Assembly: GCA_030429665.1 (NCBI GenBank)
Contig: JAUIEZ010000049.1
Coordinates: forward strand, 1-32,691
Direction of reading: 5' to 3'
DNA: 32,691 bases
Source: Gammaproteobacteria bacterium
GTDB taxonomy: Bacteria > Pseudomonadota > Gammaproteobacteria > Arenicellales > CAJQKF01
A program made the translations under genes and the position numbers. The first letter of the stretch is position 1, and each line of letters begins with the position of its first letter. The notes beneath the pieces are model-generated. The model did no database searches and was not told the DNA's origin. It worked only from the letters and a program-made list of their open reading frames with translations. Shown one piece after another: positions 23,235 through 31,471 of the stretch.

Positions 23235-24139
23235 GCCAGCGTATCCTCGTGTCGCGAGAGAAAGTCGCGAATCGCCGCTTCGACGGCGTCGACGTGGGTC
23301 ATCGGCATCATGTGCGCCGCGCCGGGTACGACGACCGCGCTGCCGCGCGGCGTGATCGCCGCCATCGACCGGGACATTCCCGGCGTCGAGTTGGGTTCGT
23401 CGGCGCCGGTAACGAAAAGGGCCGGGCATTCGAGCGACGCAAGGTCGTCGTCCGCGGGACCGTTCTCCCGCGAGAATACCGTGTAGGCGTCCTTGTACGC
23501 CCGCGGATCGTTCCCGAGCAGCCAATGCCGACATGCCGTCGCCGCCGCGTCGCGCGGCGCGTCGCCAAACCAGCGTCGAATCGTGTCGGACGGATCGGCC
23601 GCGGCGTGCGCCGGTATGGCATCCGCCCGCGCGCGCACCGCCCTGGCCGCCTCGGGCGAACGTCGGTATATCGCGTTAAGGGCGATGACGGCGCGGCACA
23701 ACGGCCGGTATCGAATGGCGAGGTCGAGCGCAATCATCGCGCCCATCGAGTGCCCGACGACGATTGCCCGCTCACCGGTGCCGGACAACGCCGTGGCGAC
23801 CGGATCCGTATAGTCCGCCAACGACCGCGAGATGGCCGGCGGCGGACTGTCGCCGTGTCCCGGCAAGTCGACCGCGAACACGTCGTGGTCGACCGACAGC
23901 GCGTCCTGAACGCCCGCCATCGATTCCGCGCGCAGCCCGACGCCGTGGATGAGAAGAACCGGCAGCCCGCTCCCCTTGCGAGTCCAGGCGAGATTTCCCG
24001 GCGCCCGCGTTCTATTTCGCGCCGCCCAGTTCACGGATTCGACTCCGACGTGCCGGCACGCCTTTCCGCTGGCGCCCACGGACATCCCGCGACGTCCGCA
24101 AGGCCAGACAGGTTCGAGCCGGAATGTGGGCAAGGACAT
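23231..24139 (-). CDS. alpha/beta hydrolase
   Basis: The 302-aa reading (ATG 24139) contains an alpha/beta-hydrolase fold: oxyanion segment LLIHGVG (63-69), DLPGHGDS, nucleophile elbow VVGHSMGA with S131, VTGADEPNS with the likely acid residue, and PGAAHMMPMTH near the C-terminus with the catalytic His. About 45 residues precede the first strand and look unstructured, so the true start may be internal (a GTG at codon 33 is one option). It is first in the operon, ATGA-coupled to the flavin reductase. A lactone, ester or C-C bond hydrolase acting before or after the oxygenase fits. Confidence 0.85.
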   Translation of the reverse strand: MSLPTFRLEPVWPCGRRGMSVGASGKACRHVGVESVNWAARNRTRAPGNLAWTRKGSGLPVLLIHGVGLRAESMAGVQDALSVDHDVFAVDLPGHGDSPPPAISRSLADYTDPVATALSGTGERAIVVGHSMGAMIALDLAIRYRPLCRAVIALNAIYRRSPEAARAVRARADAIPAHAAADPSDTIRRWFGDAPRDAAATACRHWLLGNDPRAYKDAYTVFSRENGPADDDLASLECPALFVTGADEPNSTPGMSRSMAAITPRGSAVVVPGAAHMMPMTHVDAVEAAIRDFLSRHEDTLA

Positions 24140-24184
24140 CTCATCTGCTTGAATTTACGCAAGGATTCGCTGAATTCGAGACCG

Positions 24185-24203
24185 TTTGCACGGTGTGCGC
24201 AAA
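24185..24203. promoter_or_regulatory. candidate LysR operator between the divergent genes
   Basis: TTTGC and GCAAA flank nine bases in the 146-bp space between the hydrolase gene (minus) and the LysR gene (plus). LysR regulators bind such interrupted dyads upstream of divergent targets. The motif is short, so chance is possible. Confidence 0.4.
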
Positions 24204-24285
24204 GTATCGTGTTGTCCCGGGTCGGTGACAAACAATAAAATCGCGGCGTGAGACATTAGAATTATTAATACCTACGTTGAAGCTT

Positions 24286-25230
24286 ATGCGCCGCGCCCTA
24301 CCCCCGCTGGCCTGGTTTCGCGCCTTCGACAGCGCGGCCCGCCACCTGAATTTCACCGCCGCCGCGCGCGAACTGCACTTGACCCAGTCGGCGATCAGCC
24401 AACAGGTGCGCGCGCTGGAGTCGCGCCTGGGCGTGCCGCTGTTTCACCGCAAGGCACGGGGACTGGCGCTCACCGACGACGGGCGCCGGTTGCTTCCCGA
24501 CGTGGCGACGGCGCTAGGCACCCTGGCCGCGGCAACGCGCGCCTTCGAAGTCGGGCCGTCCGCCGGGCTGGTTACCGTGGTCGCCTCCGTCAGCTTCAAT
24601 CAATGGTTCATCACGCCCGGGCTGCATCGATTCATGGCCGCCAACCCCGGCACCCGCGTGCGCATCGTGAGCGCCGTGTGGCCCGACGATTTCCACGCAC
24701 GCATCGCCGACGTGGAAATCCGGTTCGGCCCGGCGCCGGTGGTCGGCGGCGACGCGGAGCGCCTGCTGCCGGACGAATTGATCGTGGTCGCGTCCGCCGA
24801 CGCGCGCGTCGATCCCGACCGGCTCCACGAGGTGCCGCTGATCGAGACCGTGGGCACGTCGGACGGTTGGAGGAAGTGGTCGGCGCGGGCCGGCTGCGAG
24901 AACGCGCTCGATCCATCGATATTCGTCGACAACTACGGTCTTGCCATCGACCTGGCGCGCGCCGGCGCCGGTGTCGCGCTCGCGAGTTCCCTGCTCGCGT
25001 CGCGAAGCATTCACGACGGCACGCTGGTTCGCCTGCGCGACGAATCGATCCCTGCGACCGACGGCTATTTTCTCGCCACGCAAGCGCGCGAGGGTACGCC
25101 GGCGGCGAAGTTCGCCGATTGGCTTAAGCAGGAACTGCGATTGCACGGACCCACGAACGCGCGAGCCGCGCAAACACCGCCGGGCCGTTATACTGCACCG
25201 CCGTCCCGTAACGATGAAACCGTCCGATGA
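24286..25230 (+). CDS. LysR-family transcriptional regulator (GcvA-like)
   Basis: The protein of 314 aa begins MRRALPPLAWFRAFDSAARH and has the LysR helix-turn-helix (about 7-65) with FTAAARELHLTQSAISQQVRALE and LFHRKARGLALTDDGRRLL, a pattern close to the GcvA/AmpR branch. The effector domain (about 90-300) is intact. I prefer ATG 24286 over TTG 24277. It faces the hydrolase-reductase-monooxygenase-dehydrogenase operon, the usual arrangement for a LysR activator of catabolic genes. Its stop overlaps the next start as ATGA. Confidence 0.92.
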   Translation: MRRALPPLAWFRAFDSAARHLNFTAAARELHLTQSAISQQVRALESRLGVPLFHRKARGLALTDDGRRLLPDVATALGTLAAATRAFEVGPSAGLVTVVASVSFNQWFITPGLHRFMAANPGTRVRIVSAVWPDDFHARIADVEIRFGPAPVVGGDAERLLPDELIVVASADARVDPDRLHEVPLIETVGTSDGWRKWSARAGCENALDPSIFVDNYGLAIDLARAGAGVALASSLLASRSIHDGTLVRLRDESIPATDGYFLATQAREGTPAAKFADWLKQELRLHGPTNARAAQTPPGRYTAPPSRNDETVR

Positions 25231-25940
25231 ACAACTCCGATGAGGTCGATGACGGCATCGACTCGGCGAACGCCGCCTGGGCATTCGACATGGTCCCGGA
25301 GCGTTTCGAGTCGCACATCCGCCGCTCCGTGCCGTATTACGACGACGGCCAGTCCCTGGTCGCCCGGTTGAGCGATTTTTTCCTGCCGGAGGGCGCGCTC
25401 GCCTACGATGTCGGCTCGACCACCGGCAGCCTGGCAAGACAAATACTCGAGCGCCACCCCGACAAGCGGTTTTCCATCGTCGGTATCGACCGCGTCCCCG
25501 GCATGGTCGAATACGCCGCGAGCCGCGTCCGCGATCCGCGTGCCTCGTTCATCTGCGCCGACGCGCTGCAGTTCGACTACGACCGATCACATCTCTTCCT
25601 GTTGTACTACACCCTGCAATTTATCCATCCGAGCGTGCGCGCCGACTTGTTGCGCAAGATATACGAGAAACTTCACTGGGGCGGCGGCCTGCTGCTGTTC
25701 GAGAAGGTCCGCGCGCCGGACGCGCGATTCCAGGACTACCTGTCCCAGGTCTATCTCGATTTCAAGCTCGAGAACCGGTTCACGCCGGCGCAGGTGATCG
25801 CCAAGCAACGAAGCCTCAAGGGCAACCTCGAACCCTTTTCCGAGAACGGCAACCTGACGCTACTCGCCGAGGCCGGATTCTCCGACATCGTGACCGTGTT
25901 CAAGTGGGTATGCTTCCAGGGTTGGCTGGCGATCAAGTAA
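25227..25940 (+). CDS. CmoA-like SAM-dependent methyltransferase-fold protein
   Basis: A 237-aa class I methyltransferase fold. It resembles CmoA, which makes carboxy-SAM for tRNA wobble uridine modification: RSVPYYDDG near the N-terminus, motif I YDVGSTTGSLA, acidic loop GIDRVPGMVEYA, LLYYTLQFIHPS, GGGLLLFEKV, then the DFKLENRFTPAQVIAKQRSL block with its Arg. Length is close to CmoA (about 245). Differences from CmoA: motif I has DVGSTTG in place of DLGCSLG, and no CmoB is beside it. It is translationally coupled (ATGA) to the LysR gene, unusual for cmoA. It may be a paralogue with a different small-molecule or tRNA role. Confidence 0.8.
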   Translation: MNNSDEVDDGIDSANAAWAFDMVPERFESHIRRSVPYYDDGQSLVARLSDFFLPEGALAYDVGSTTGSLARQILERHPDKRFSIVGIDRVPGMVEYAASRVRDPRASFICADALQFDYDRSHLFLLYYTLQFIHPSVRADLLRKIYEKLHWGGGLLLFEKVRAPDARFQDYLSQVYLDFKLENRFTPAQVIAKQRSLKGNLEPFSENGNLTLLAEAGFSDIVTVFKWVCFQGWLAIK

Positions 25941-25962
25941 CCCGCGCCCACCTGCGCGCGGG
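25941..25962. terminator. hairpin between convergent genes
   Basis: CCCGCGC (25941-25947) pairs with GCGCGGG (25956-25962) across an eight-base loop directly after the CmoA-like stop and 32 bp beyond the end of fbpB. It could stop transcription from either side, although no T-run follows. Confidence 0.45.
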
Positions 25963-25994
25963 AACGCGGCGCGGCGAGCGAAACGCGGGACCGC

Positions 25995-27653
25995 TCAGGG
26001 ACGCACGGCGCCGCCGTAGCCAGCGGAGATCGAACGACTCAACAGGATGACCGGCAACACGCCCACCAGCACGATCATCAGCGAGGACGGCGCGGCGTCG
26101 ACAAGTCGCTCGTCCGAGGCCAGTTCGTAGGCGCGCACCGCCAGGGTATTGAAATTGAACGGCCGCAGGATCAGCGTGGCCGGCAGTTCCTTGAGCACGT
26201 CCACGAACACGATCAGCAGCGCGGTCAACACCGAGCCCCTCATCAACGGCAGGTGTATGAGCCTGAGGACTTCCATCGGCCGATAGCCGAGCGTGCGGGC
26301 GGCATAGTCGAAGCTCGGCTTGATACCGCCGAGGCCCGCCTGCACAGACCCCAGCGAGACGGCGAGAAAGCGAACGCTGTAGGCGAACAACAACGCCACC
26401 AGCGTGCCGGAAAGGACGAGGCCGGGGTTCGTGCCGATGAATCGCTCGGCGAACTCGATCAGGCGATGATCGAGCCAGGCCAGGGGCACGATCACGCCGA
26501 CCGCGATGATGGTGCCCGGGACCGCGTATCCGAGACCCGACAGCGTCACCGACGCACGCACGGCGGGGGTGGCGTAGGCCCGGCGCGCGTAACCGAGCAA
26601 CAGGGCCAGCACCACGGCGATCACGGCAGCCACGAAGGCGAGGGAAAACGAGTTCCACACCAACTGGACGAACGACGCCCCGCCGTACTCGGCGTCGAAG
26701 ATCGACCACTTGAGCAACACCGCGGCGGGAACCAGGAAACCGAAGGTCACCGGTATCAGGCAACCGATCCACGCCCAGACGACCTGTTTCCCCCTGAATC
26801 GTATCTGGCTTTGCCGCTGCCTCGACCCGCCCGCCGTATGGTAGCGCGCCTCGCGTCGCGAGTACCGCTCCAGCAGGACCAGCAAGACGACGAACGTCAG
26901 CAGCAGACCCGAAAGTTGCGAAGCCGCCGTGGTGTCGCCGAATCCGTAAAAGGTCCGGAAAATTCCGGTCGTGAACGTGCTGACGCCGAAATACTGAACC
27001 GTGCCGTAGTCGGCCAGCGTCTCCATCAGCGCCAGTGTCAGCCCGGTGACGATGGCCGGCCGCGCCAACGGTATCGCCACCAGGAAGAACGCCTCGACCA
27101 CGGTATATCCAAGCGTGCGGCTGACCTCCAGCGTGCCGAGAGACTGCTCGAGAAACGCGGCGCGCGCCAGCAGGTAGACATACGGGTAGAGCACCAGCGA
27201 CAGCATGATCACGGCGCCGGGCAACGAACGGATGGGAAAGAACCAGTATTCGCCGTAGCCAAGGCCGGTCAGGTCGCGAAACAGCGTCTGTACCGGTCCG
27301 GCGAAATCGAGCACTCCCGTGTAGGTATAGGCGATGATGTATGCGGGAAACGCCAGCGGCAGCAGCAGGGCCCAGGTGAACAGTTTCTTGCCGGGGAAAT
27401 CGCAGACGCTGGTGAACCACGCGGCCGGCACCCCGAGCATGAGGGTGCACACGCCGACCCCCGCCATGAGTACCAGCGAGTTCGTAACGTAGTCCGCCAG
27501 GACCGTGTCGAACAGGTGATTCCAAACGCCCGAATCGCCGCTGAAGATTTCACCGGCGACGACCAGGACCGGCACGGAAATCAGCAGCGCGATGATCGGC
27601 GCCGACAGCCGCAGCCAGTTCGACGCCAGGCTCGATTGGGCGTACGCCTTCAC
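25995..27653 (-). CDS. fbpB: iron(III) ABC transporter permease (FbpB/SfuB type)
   Basis: A 552-aa inner-membrane protein with two BPD_transp_1 halves, about 12 helices. The two EAA-like ATPase-docking loops are visible: EVSRTLGYTVVEAFFLVAIPLA (about 178-199) and DYAARTLGYRPMEVLRLIHLPL (about 448-469). A fused two-half permease of about 550 aa is the Fbp/Sfu iron arrangement. Start is GTG 27653, with AAGGA four bases upstream. It follows fbpA by 31 bp. No ATPase gene (fbpC) follows; the convergent CmoA-like gene is next, so the ATPase must be encoded elsewhere or was lost. Confidence 0.92.
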   Translation of the reverse strand: MKAYAQSSLASNWLRLSAPIIALLISVPVLVVAGEIFSGDSGVWNHLFDTVLADYVTNSLVLMAGVGVCTLMLGVPAAWFTSVCDFPGKKLFTWALLLPLAFPAYIIAYTYTGVLDFAGPVQTLFRDLTGLGYGEYWFFPIRSLPGAVIMLSLVLYPYVYLLARAAFLEQSLGTLEVSRTLGYTVVEAFFLVAIPLARPAIVTGLTLALMETLADYGTVQYFGVSTFTTGIFRTFYGFGDTTAASQLSGLLLTFVVLLVLLERYSRREARYHTAGGSRQRQSQIRFRGKQVVWAWIGCLIPVTFGFLVPAAVLLKWSIFDAEYGGASFVQLVWNSFSLAFVAAVIAVVLALLLGYARRAYATPAVRASVTLSGLGYAVPGTIIAVGVIVPLAWLDHRLIEFAERFIGTNPGLVLSGTLVALLFAYSVRFLAVSLGSVQAGLGGIKPSFDYAARTLGYRPMEVLRLIHLPLMRGSVLTALLIVFVDVLKELPATLILRPFNFNTLAVRAYELASDERLVDAAPSSLMIVLVGVLPVILLSRSISAGYGGAVRP

Positions 27654-27684
27654 CGGTCCTTCATCCGCCGCTCCCGAAACGTTC

Positions 27685-28728
27685 CTACTTCCAGCCCGCC
27701 CGATCCATGAGCATGACGGCCTCGCGGTTATTGAGTCCGAGCCGGGTCAGTTCGATATCGTCGGCGACGAACTCGCCGAATCCCTTGAGGGTCTTCGAAT
27801 ACTCGACACCCTCGACCACAGGGTACTCGTGATTGACCTCGGCGTACCAGGACTGGGATTCCGGTTCGACCAGGAATTCCAACAATCGTACCGCGGCGTC
27901 CTTGTGCTGGGCATGTTTCGCGATGCCCGCGCCGCTGACGTTGACGTGAACGCCACGATCGTCCTGGTTCGGCCAGAACACCGCCAGTTTCGACGCCGCT
28001 TCACGCGCAGCCGGGTCGTCGCTGTTCACCAGCCGTCCGAAGTAGTAGGTATTGACCAGGGCCAAATCGCAGACGCCCGCCGCGACCGCAAGAAGCTGGT
28101 CGGTGTCCCCGCCCGCGGGCGGCCTGGCGAAATTCGCGACCAAGCCTTTTGCCCACGCCTCGGTGCGCTCCACGCCCAGCGCCTCGATCATGGAGGCGAC
28201 CAGCGACTGGTTATAGATATTGTTGGACGAACGTATACACAGCCGGCCCTTCCAATTCGGGTCGGCCAGGGACTCGTAGGTGGACAACGCCGACGGGTCG
28301 ACCCGGTCCACCGCGTATACGATGGTGCGGGCGCGCCGCGAGAGGCCGATCCAGTAGTCTTCGGTATCCCGAAGGTGCGGGGGAACGACCGCGTCGATCG
28401 CGTCGGTTTGTACCTGTTGCAGCACACCGGCGTCTTTCGCCCGCTGCAGGCGGCCGGCATCGACGGTGATGAAGAGGTCGGCGGGACTGGCGCTGCCCTC
28501 GATCTCGAGTCGCTTGAGCAGACCGTCCGCGTTACCGGTGATCAGGTTGACCTCGATGCCGGTCTGCGACTCGAACCGTTCGAGCAAGGGCAGGATCAGT
28601 TCCTCCTTGCGGGCCGAGTAGATGTTGACGACTTCGTCGGCGGCCGAGGCCGTGCCGGGCTGGCCCGTCGACAACGCGAGGGCGGCGGTGAACAGGATGC
28701 CGGCTGTCGTGGCAGTGGTGCGTTTCAT
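27685..28728 (-). CDS. fbpA: iron(III) ABC transporter substrate-binding protein (FbpA/FutA type)
   Basis: A 347-aa periplasmic ferric-binding protein with a signal peptide (cleavage near SAA-DE, residue 30). After it comes VVNIYSARKEELILPLL, the Fbp/Fut N-terminal block, then FITVDAGRLQRAKDAGVLQ, and the paired iron-coordinating tyrosines in VNTYYFGRL (Y228, Y229), with NHEYPV near the C-terminus. It captures Fe3+ for FbpB. It lies 118 bp after the desaturase gene on the same strand; it may have its own promoter there or be read from the Fur-controlled start further upstream. Confidence 0.93.
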   Translation of the reverse strand: MKRTTATTAGILFTAALALSTGQPGTASAADEVVNIYSARKEELILPLLERFESQTGIEVNLITGNADGLLKRLEIEGSASPADLFITVDAGRLQRAKDAGVLQQVQTDAIDAVVPPHLRDTEDYWIGLSRRARTIVYAVDRVDPSALSTYESLADPNWKGRLCIRSSNNIYNQSLVASMIEALGVERTEAWAKGLVANFARPPAGGDTDQLLAVAAGVCDLALVNTYYFGRLVNSDDPAAREAASKLAVFWPNQDDRGVHVNVSGAGIAKHAQHKDAAVRLLEFLVEPESQSWYAEVNHEYPVVEGVEYSKTLKGFGEFVADDIELTRLGLNNREAVMLMDRAGWK

Positions 28729-28815
28729 GGCGTAACGTCTGGTGCGATGGGTTTAAAGAAGATATGGCTGGGAAATCGGCCTCGGCACGGGATCGCGAGC
28801 AACGATCCTCTCGAA

Positions 28816-28832
28816 GATTCTAAGCAAGAATC
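28816..28832. promoter_or_regulatory. interrupted dyad upstream of fbpA
   Basis: GATTCT and AGAATC flank five bases, 88 bp before the fbpA start and 14 bp after the desaturase stop. It could be an operator or a weak transcript-end hairpin. It does not match a Fur box. Confidence 0.3.
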
Positions 28833-28846
28833 GGGTGTAGTCAAAA

Positions 28847-29836
28847 TCACTCCGCTGCCGCCACCGCGCGCTGTCCGGCGCGGGTGCCGGGCAGCTTGCT
28901 CGCGACGGCCCGGAAAGCTTCCGCGAATGGAAGCAGGTAAAGACTCGCAAGGCGGTGGGCGCCAGGTCCGTCGGCGCCCCTGACGCCGAAGACGAGCGGT
29001 TCCCGTGTCTGCGAATGGCAATGGGTGCCGAACAGCCAGTCCCAGAAAGACAGGGTCGCACCGAAATTGCGATCGACGTGACGCGCATCGATCGAATGAT
29101 GTACCTGGTGCTGCGCCGGCGACATGACCACGAACTCCAGCCATCGCCAGTAGCCCAGGGCGACGTGGGAATGACGCAGGTTCGAACCCAGCGCATTGAA
29201 AGCGAACGTGAAGGCGCTGGCGCCGAGCACCGTGACCAGTTCGACCCGGTCGCCAAAAAAGAAGATGAACGGCGCGACACAGCCGCCCTGCACCACCGCA
29301 CCGCGCAGGGAGAACAGGATGCCTTCCATCGGGTGGGTTCGAAACACCGTCAACGGATTGAGGGAGGTCGCCGTGTGGTGCACCTTGTGAAACGCCCAGA
29401 GCGCGGGCACCCGGTGCAGCATCCGGTGCACCCAGTAGCGCGCCAGGTCGTCGGCGACGAACAACGTTACCGTGAACGCGGCCGCGATCGCGCCGGGCGA
29501 CCACTGGAGCATCGGGCGGCCGTCGAACCAGCCATGCATCCACTGGAACAGGGCGTAGGCGATGGTAAGCTGGCTCAACAGCGCGGGCGCCAGCAGCATC
29601 ATGATGGCGCCGTTCAGCAGGAATACGAGATAGTCAGCGCGAGCCGAGCGGGTCAGCCAGCTCGCCGCCGAGAAGAACTCACCGGCGGCGCGAACGAGCC
29701 CGGCACGCCGGCGAACGAACAGCCAGAGAAACGAAATCAACCAGGCGGACGCCAGGTAACCCCAGAAAACGCGCTTTTGGGGATCGAGAAGATCCCCGAA
29801 AACGGCAGTCGCGTAGTCCTGCGCAAACGCCCACAC
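28847..29836 (-). CDS. sterol desaturase / fatty acid hydroxylase family membrane protein
   Basis: A 329-aa integral membrane di-iron protein. Several hydrophobic helices surround three histidine boxes: HRMLH, then HKVHH thirteen residues later, then HQVHH followed by HVDRNFG and FWDWLFGTHC. These eight-plus histidines hold the di-iron centre that hydroxylates or desaturates lipids or sterol-like molecules. The start is GTG 29836 with AGGA seven bases upstream, nine bases after the DUF4856 stop, so the two are one transcript. Need for two irons fits an iron-linked operon. The substrate is unknown; bacterial members rarely act on sterols. Confidence 0.9.
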   Translation of the reverse strand: MWAFAQDYATAVFGDLLDPQKRVFWGYLASAWLISFLWLFVRRRAGLVRAAGEFFSAASWLTRSARADYLVFLLNGAIMMLLAPALLSQLTIAYALFQWMHGWFDGRPMLQWSPGAIAAAFTVTLFVADDLARYWVHRMLHRVPALWAFHKVHHTATSLNPLTVFRTHPMEGILFSLRGAVVQGGCVAPFIFFFGDRVELVTVLGASAFTFAFNALGSNLRHSHVALGYWRWLEFVVMSPAQHQVHHSIDARHVDRNFGATLSFWDWLFGTHCHSQTREPLVFGVRGADGPGAHRLASLYLLPFAEAFRAVASKLPGTRAGQRAVAAAE

Positions 29837-29845
29837 GGTTTTATC

Positions 29846-31261
29846 CTAGTCGTTCTCCGCGCTCTTGCTCTCGCCGAGATCCTTCACCAGTTTCTCCATG
29901 CCGCCGGTCACGTCGTTCTTGCGCGCCACGAGATCGAAGGCTTCGCCGAGCAGTTGCTGCACCTTGATCATGTGCACCATGTATTCTCCGAGGTCCCGGG
30001 AGCCGCCGATCTGGTAATTGCCGTCGGCATCGATTCCGGTGACCTGGCCGCCGCCCAGCAGAACGGGGCCATAGCCGATCAGGCGGTTGAGCCGGACCGC
30101 GGTCTCGCCGAGGTCCCTGCCGCTGGTCTGCAGCGCCATCGCGAATCCTTTCAACTCGCCCCAGTGGGTAACGTAGCCCCTGAACGCCTTGGACGGATCG
30201 CCGTTGGATTCCACGATGATCTTCAGTTTCTCGAGATCGGCGTACACCGATCCGGCGTACTTGAAGGCGGCCTCCGCGATCACCTTTTCCCAGGCGGTCT
30301 TGATCGTATCGGCATAACCCCGCAGAGTGGCGCGCTGCGCGTCGGTGAGCGCCTCGCCGCCGGCCTCGACCAGCAGTTTACGGCCGTCGACGAAGGCCTG
30401 CGTGATGGTGTGGAGGTAGTCGGTCTTGCCGCTCTTGTCCGCATCGGCGGCATAGTAGGCGTGGGCGTAGGTCATCTCGGTGTATAGATCCACCTTGCCG
30501 TCGCCGTTGCGGTCCGCGGCCGCCAGGACGCTCTCATCGGCCTTTGCGATCAGGTAGGCGGTCTCGGCGTCCAGCTCCAGTGCGTGAGCGGGCGCCCCGA
30601 AGTACCCGAAGGCCTCGTCCCAGCTATGCTCCTTGCCGGTGTAGGGCGCGCCCTCGCTGTATGGCTTGTCGTTGGGCTTGACGTCCGGGGAGAGATTCTC
30701 GTCCAGGTACTTGTCGACCGCCTGGTTGTAGAACACCGCGCCCATCAGGAACTTGGAGATCAGCTGCTGATAGTTGTAACCCGTCAACGGATCGATGCCG
30801 CCCGTCGTGTGCGCGGCCTTGTCGATCATGAAGCGCAGCACCTCGTCGCCGGTCATGTTGCCGGGCCAGCCGGTCACCTGGCCGCCGTACACGCTGCCGG
30901 ACAGGTTTCGCTCCCTGGAAACCTCGTCGATCGTCTGCTGGGCAACGACGAATGCGCCCTGGCTCCTGGGGTCGAGGATTTCCCGCCCCGGCCCCTTGCC
31001 GTCGTAGTACGCCATCATTTGCTCCCTGAGCGCCTCGGCATTGGAGCCGTCACCTTGCCCGGCCAGCTTCTTCAGCGAATTGTGCAGCAGGTGCCTGGCA
31101 ATCTGGCCCGCATACGAGGTCGAGTCGGTATGGTCACCGGCGTAACCGGGGACGGTCACCGGAAAGTTGCCGTAAACATCGGCCTCGGCATGGACGTTGG
31201 CGGCCGCGCCGGAACCGACCAGAACGGTCAATGCCAGGATGGGTAGCTTGCTGAAGGTCAT
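29846..31261 (-). CDS. DUF4856 (imelysin-like) periplasmic protein
   Basis: A 471-aa exported protein with a signal peptide (MTFSKLPILALTVLVGSG..., cleavage near VHA-EA, about residue 26). The block YTGKEHSWDEAFGYFGAP (about 189-206) is the DUF4856 family mark and resembles the GxHxxE iron-site motif of imelysins. Two Ca-loop-like motifs, DRNGDGKVD and DADKSGKTD, lie about 230-260. The frame is open 143 codons further upstream, but the signal peptide fixes ATG 31261. Relatives occur with iron-uptake genes. A Fur-like box lies about 75 bp upstream, and desaturase, fbpA and fbpB follow on the same strand, supporting a role in iron capture. Confidence 0.87.
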   Translation of the reverse strand: MTFSKLPILALTVLVGSGAAANVHAEADVYGNFPVTVPGYAGDHTDSTSYAGQIARHLLHNSLKKLAGQGDGSNAEALREQMMAYYDGKGPGREILDPRSQGAFVVAQQTIDEVSRERNLSGSVYGGQVTGWPGNMTGDEVLRFMIDKAAHTTGGIDPLTGYNYQQLISKFLMGAVFYNQAVDKYLDENLSPDVKPNDKPYSEGAPYTGKEHSWDEAFGYFGAPAHALELDAETAYLIAKADESVLAAADRNGDGKVDLYTEMTYAHAYYAADADKSGKTDYLHTITQAFVDGRKLLVEAGGEALTDAQRATLRGYADTIKTAWEKVIAEAAFKYAGSVYADLEKLKIIVESNGDPSKAFRGYVTHWGELKGFAMALQTSGRDLGETAVRLNRLIGYGPVLLGGGQVTGIDADGNYQIGGSRDLGEYMVHMIKVQQLLGEAFDLVARKNDVTGGMEKLVKDLGESKSAEND

Positions 31262-31335
31262 CGTATCAATCCCGTGGTATCGAGGCGTTTTTGACTCGGT
31301 TGCACCGAATCTTGGCCCAATTAGATAGGAATCGT

Positions 31336-31354
31336 AATAATAACGATTGTTATT
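31336..31354. promoter_or_regulatory. Fur-like box in the divergent promoter region
   Basis: The 19-mer AATAATAACGATTGTTATT matches the Fur consensus GATAATGATAATCATTATC at 12 of 19 positions and contains the dyad AATAAC-GATT-GTTATT. It is an A+T island in GC-rich DNA, between the DUF4856 gene (minus) and the secreted Cys-rich gene (plus), so it may control both. Confidence 0.65.
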
Positions 31355-31471
31355 TGTAAAGACAACCCGCCCGGTGGCCAGGCGCACGAATCGCGACGAA
31401 GTTACGTATACTTGCGGCCGATTATCGACGCTCGACAAGTACGGGCAGCATCTACAAGGGAGTAACCAGCG

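Noticed and set aside
26253-27710. 485-codon plus-strand frame antisense to fbpB
   Set aside because: Shadow of a membrane protein gene; highly charged chance translation.
28955-30487. 510-codon plus-strand frame antisense to the desaturase and DUF4856 genes
   Set aside because: Shadow; the histidine boxes and DUF4856 block are on the minus strand.
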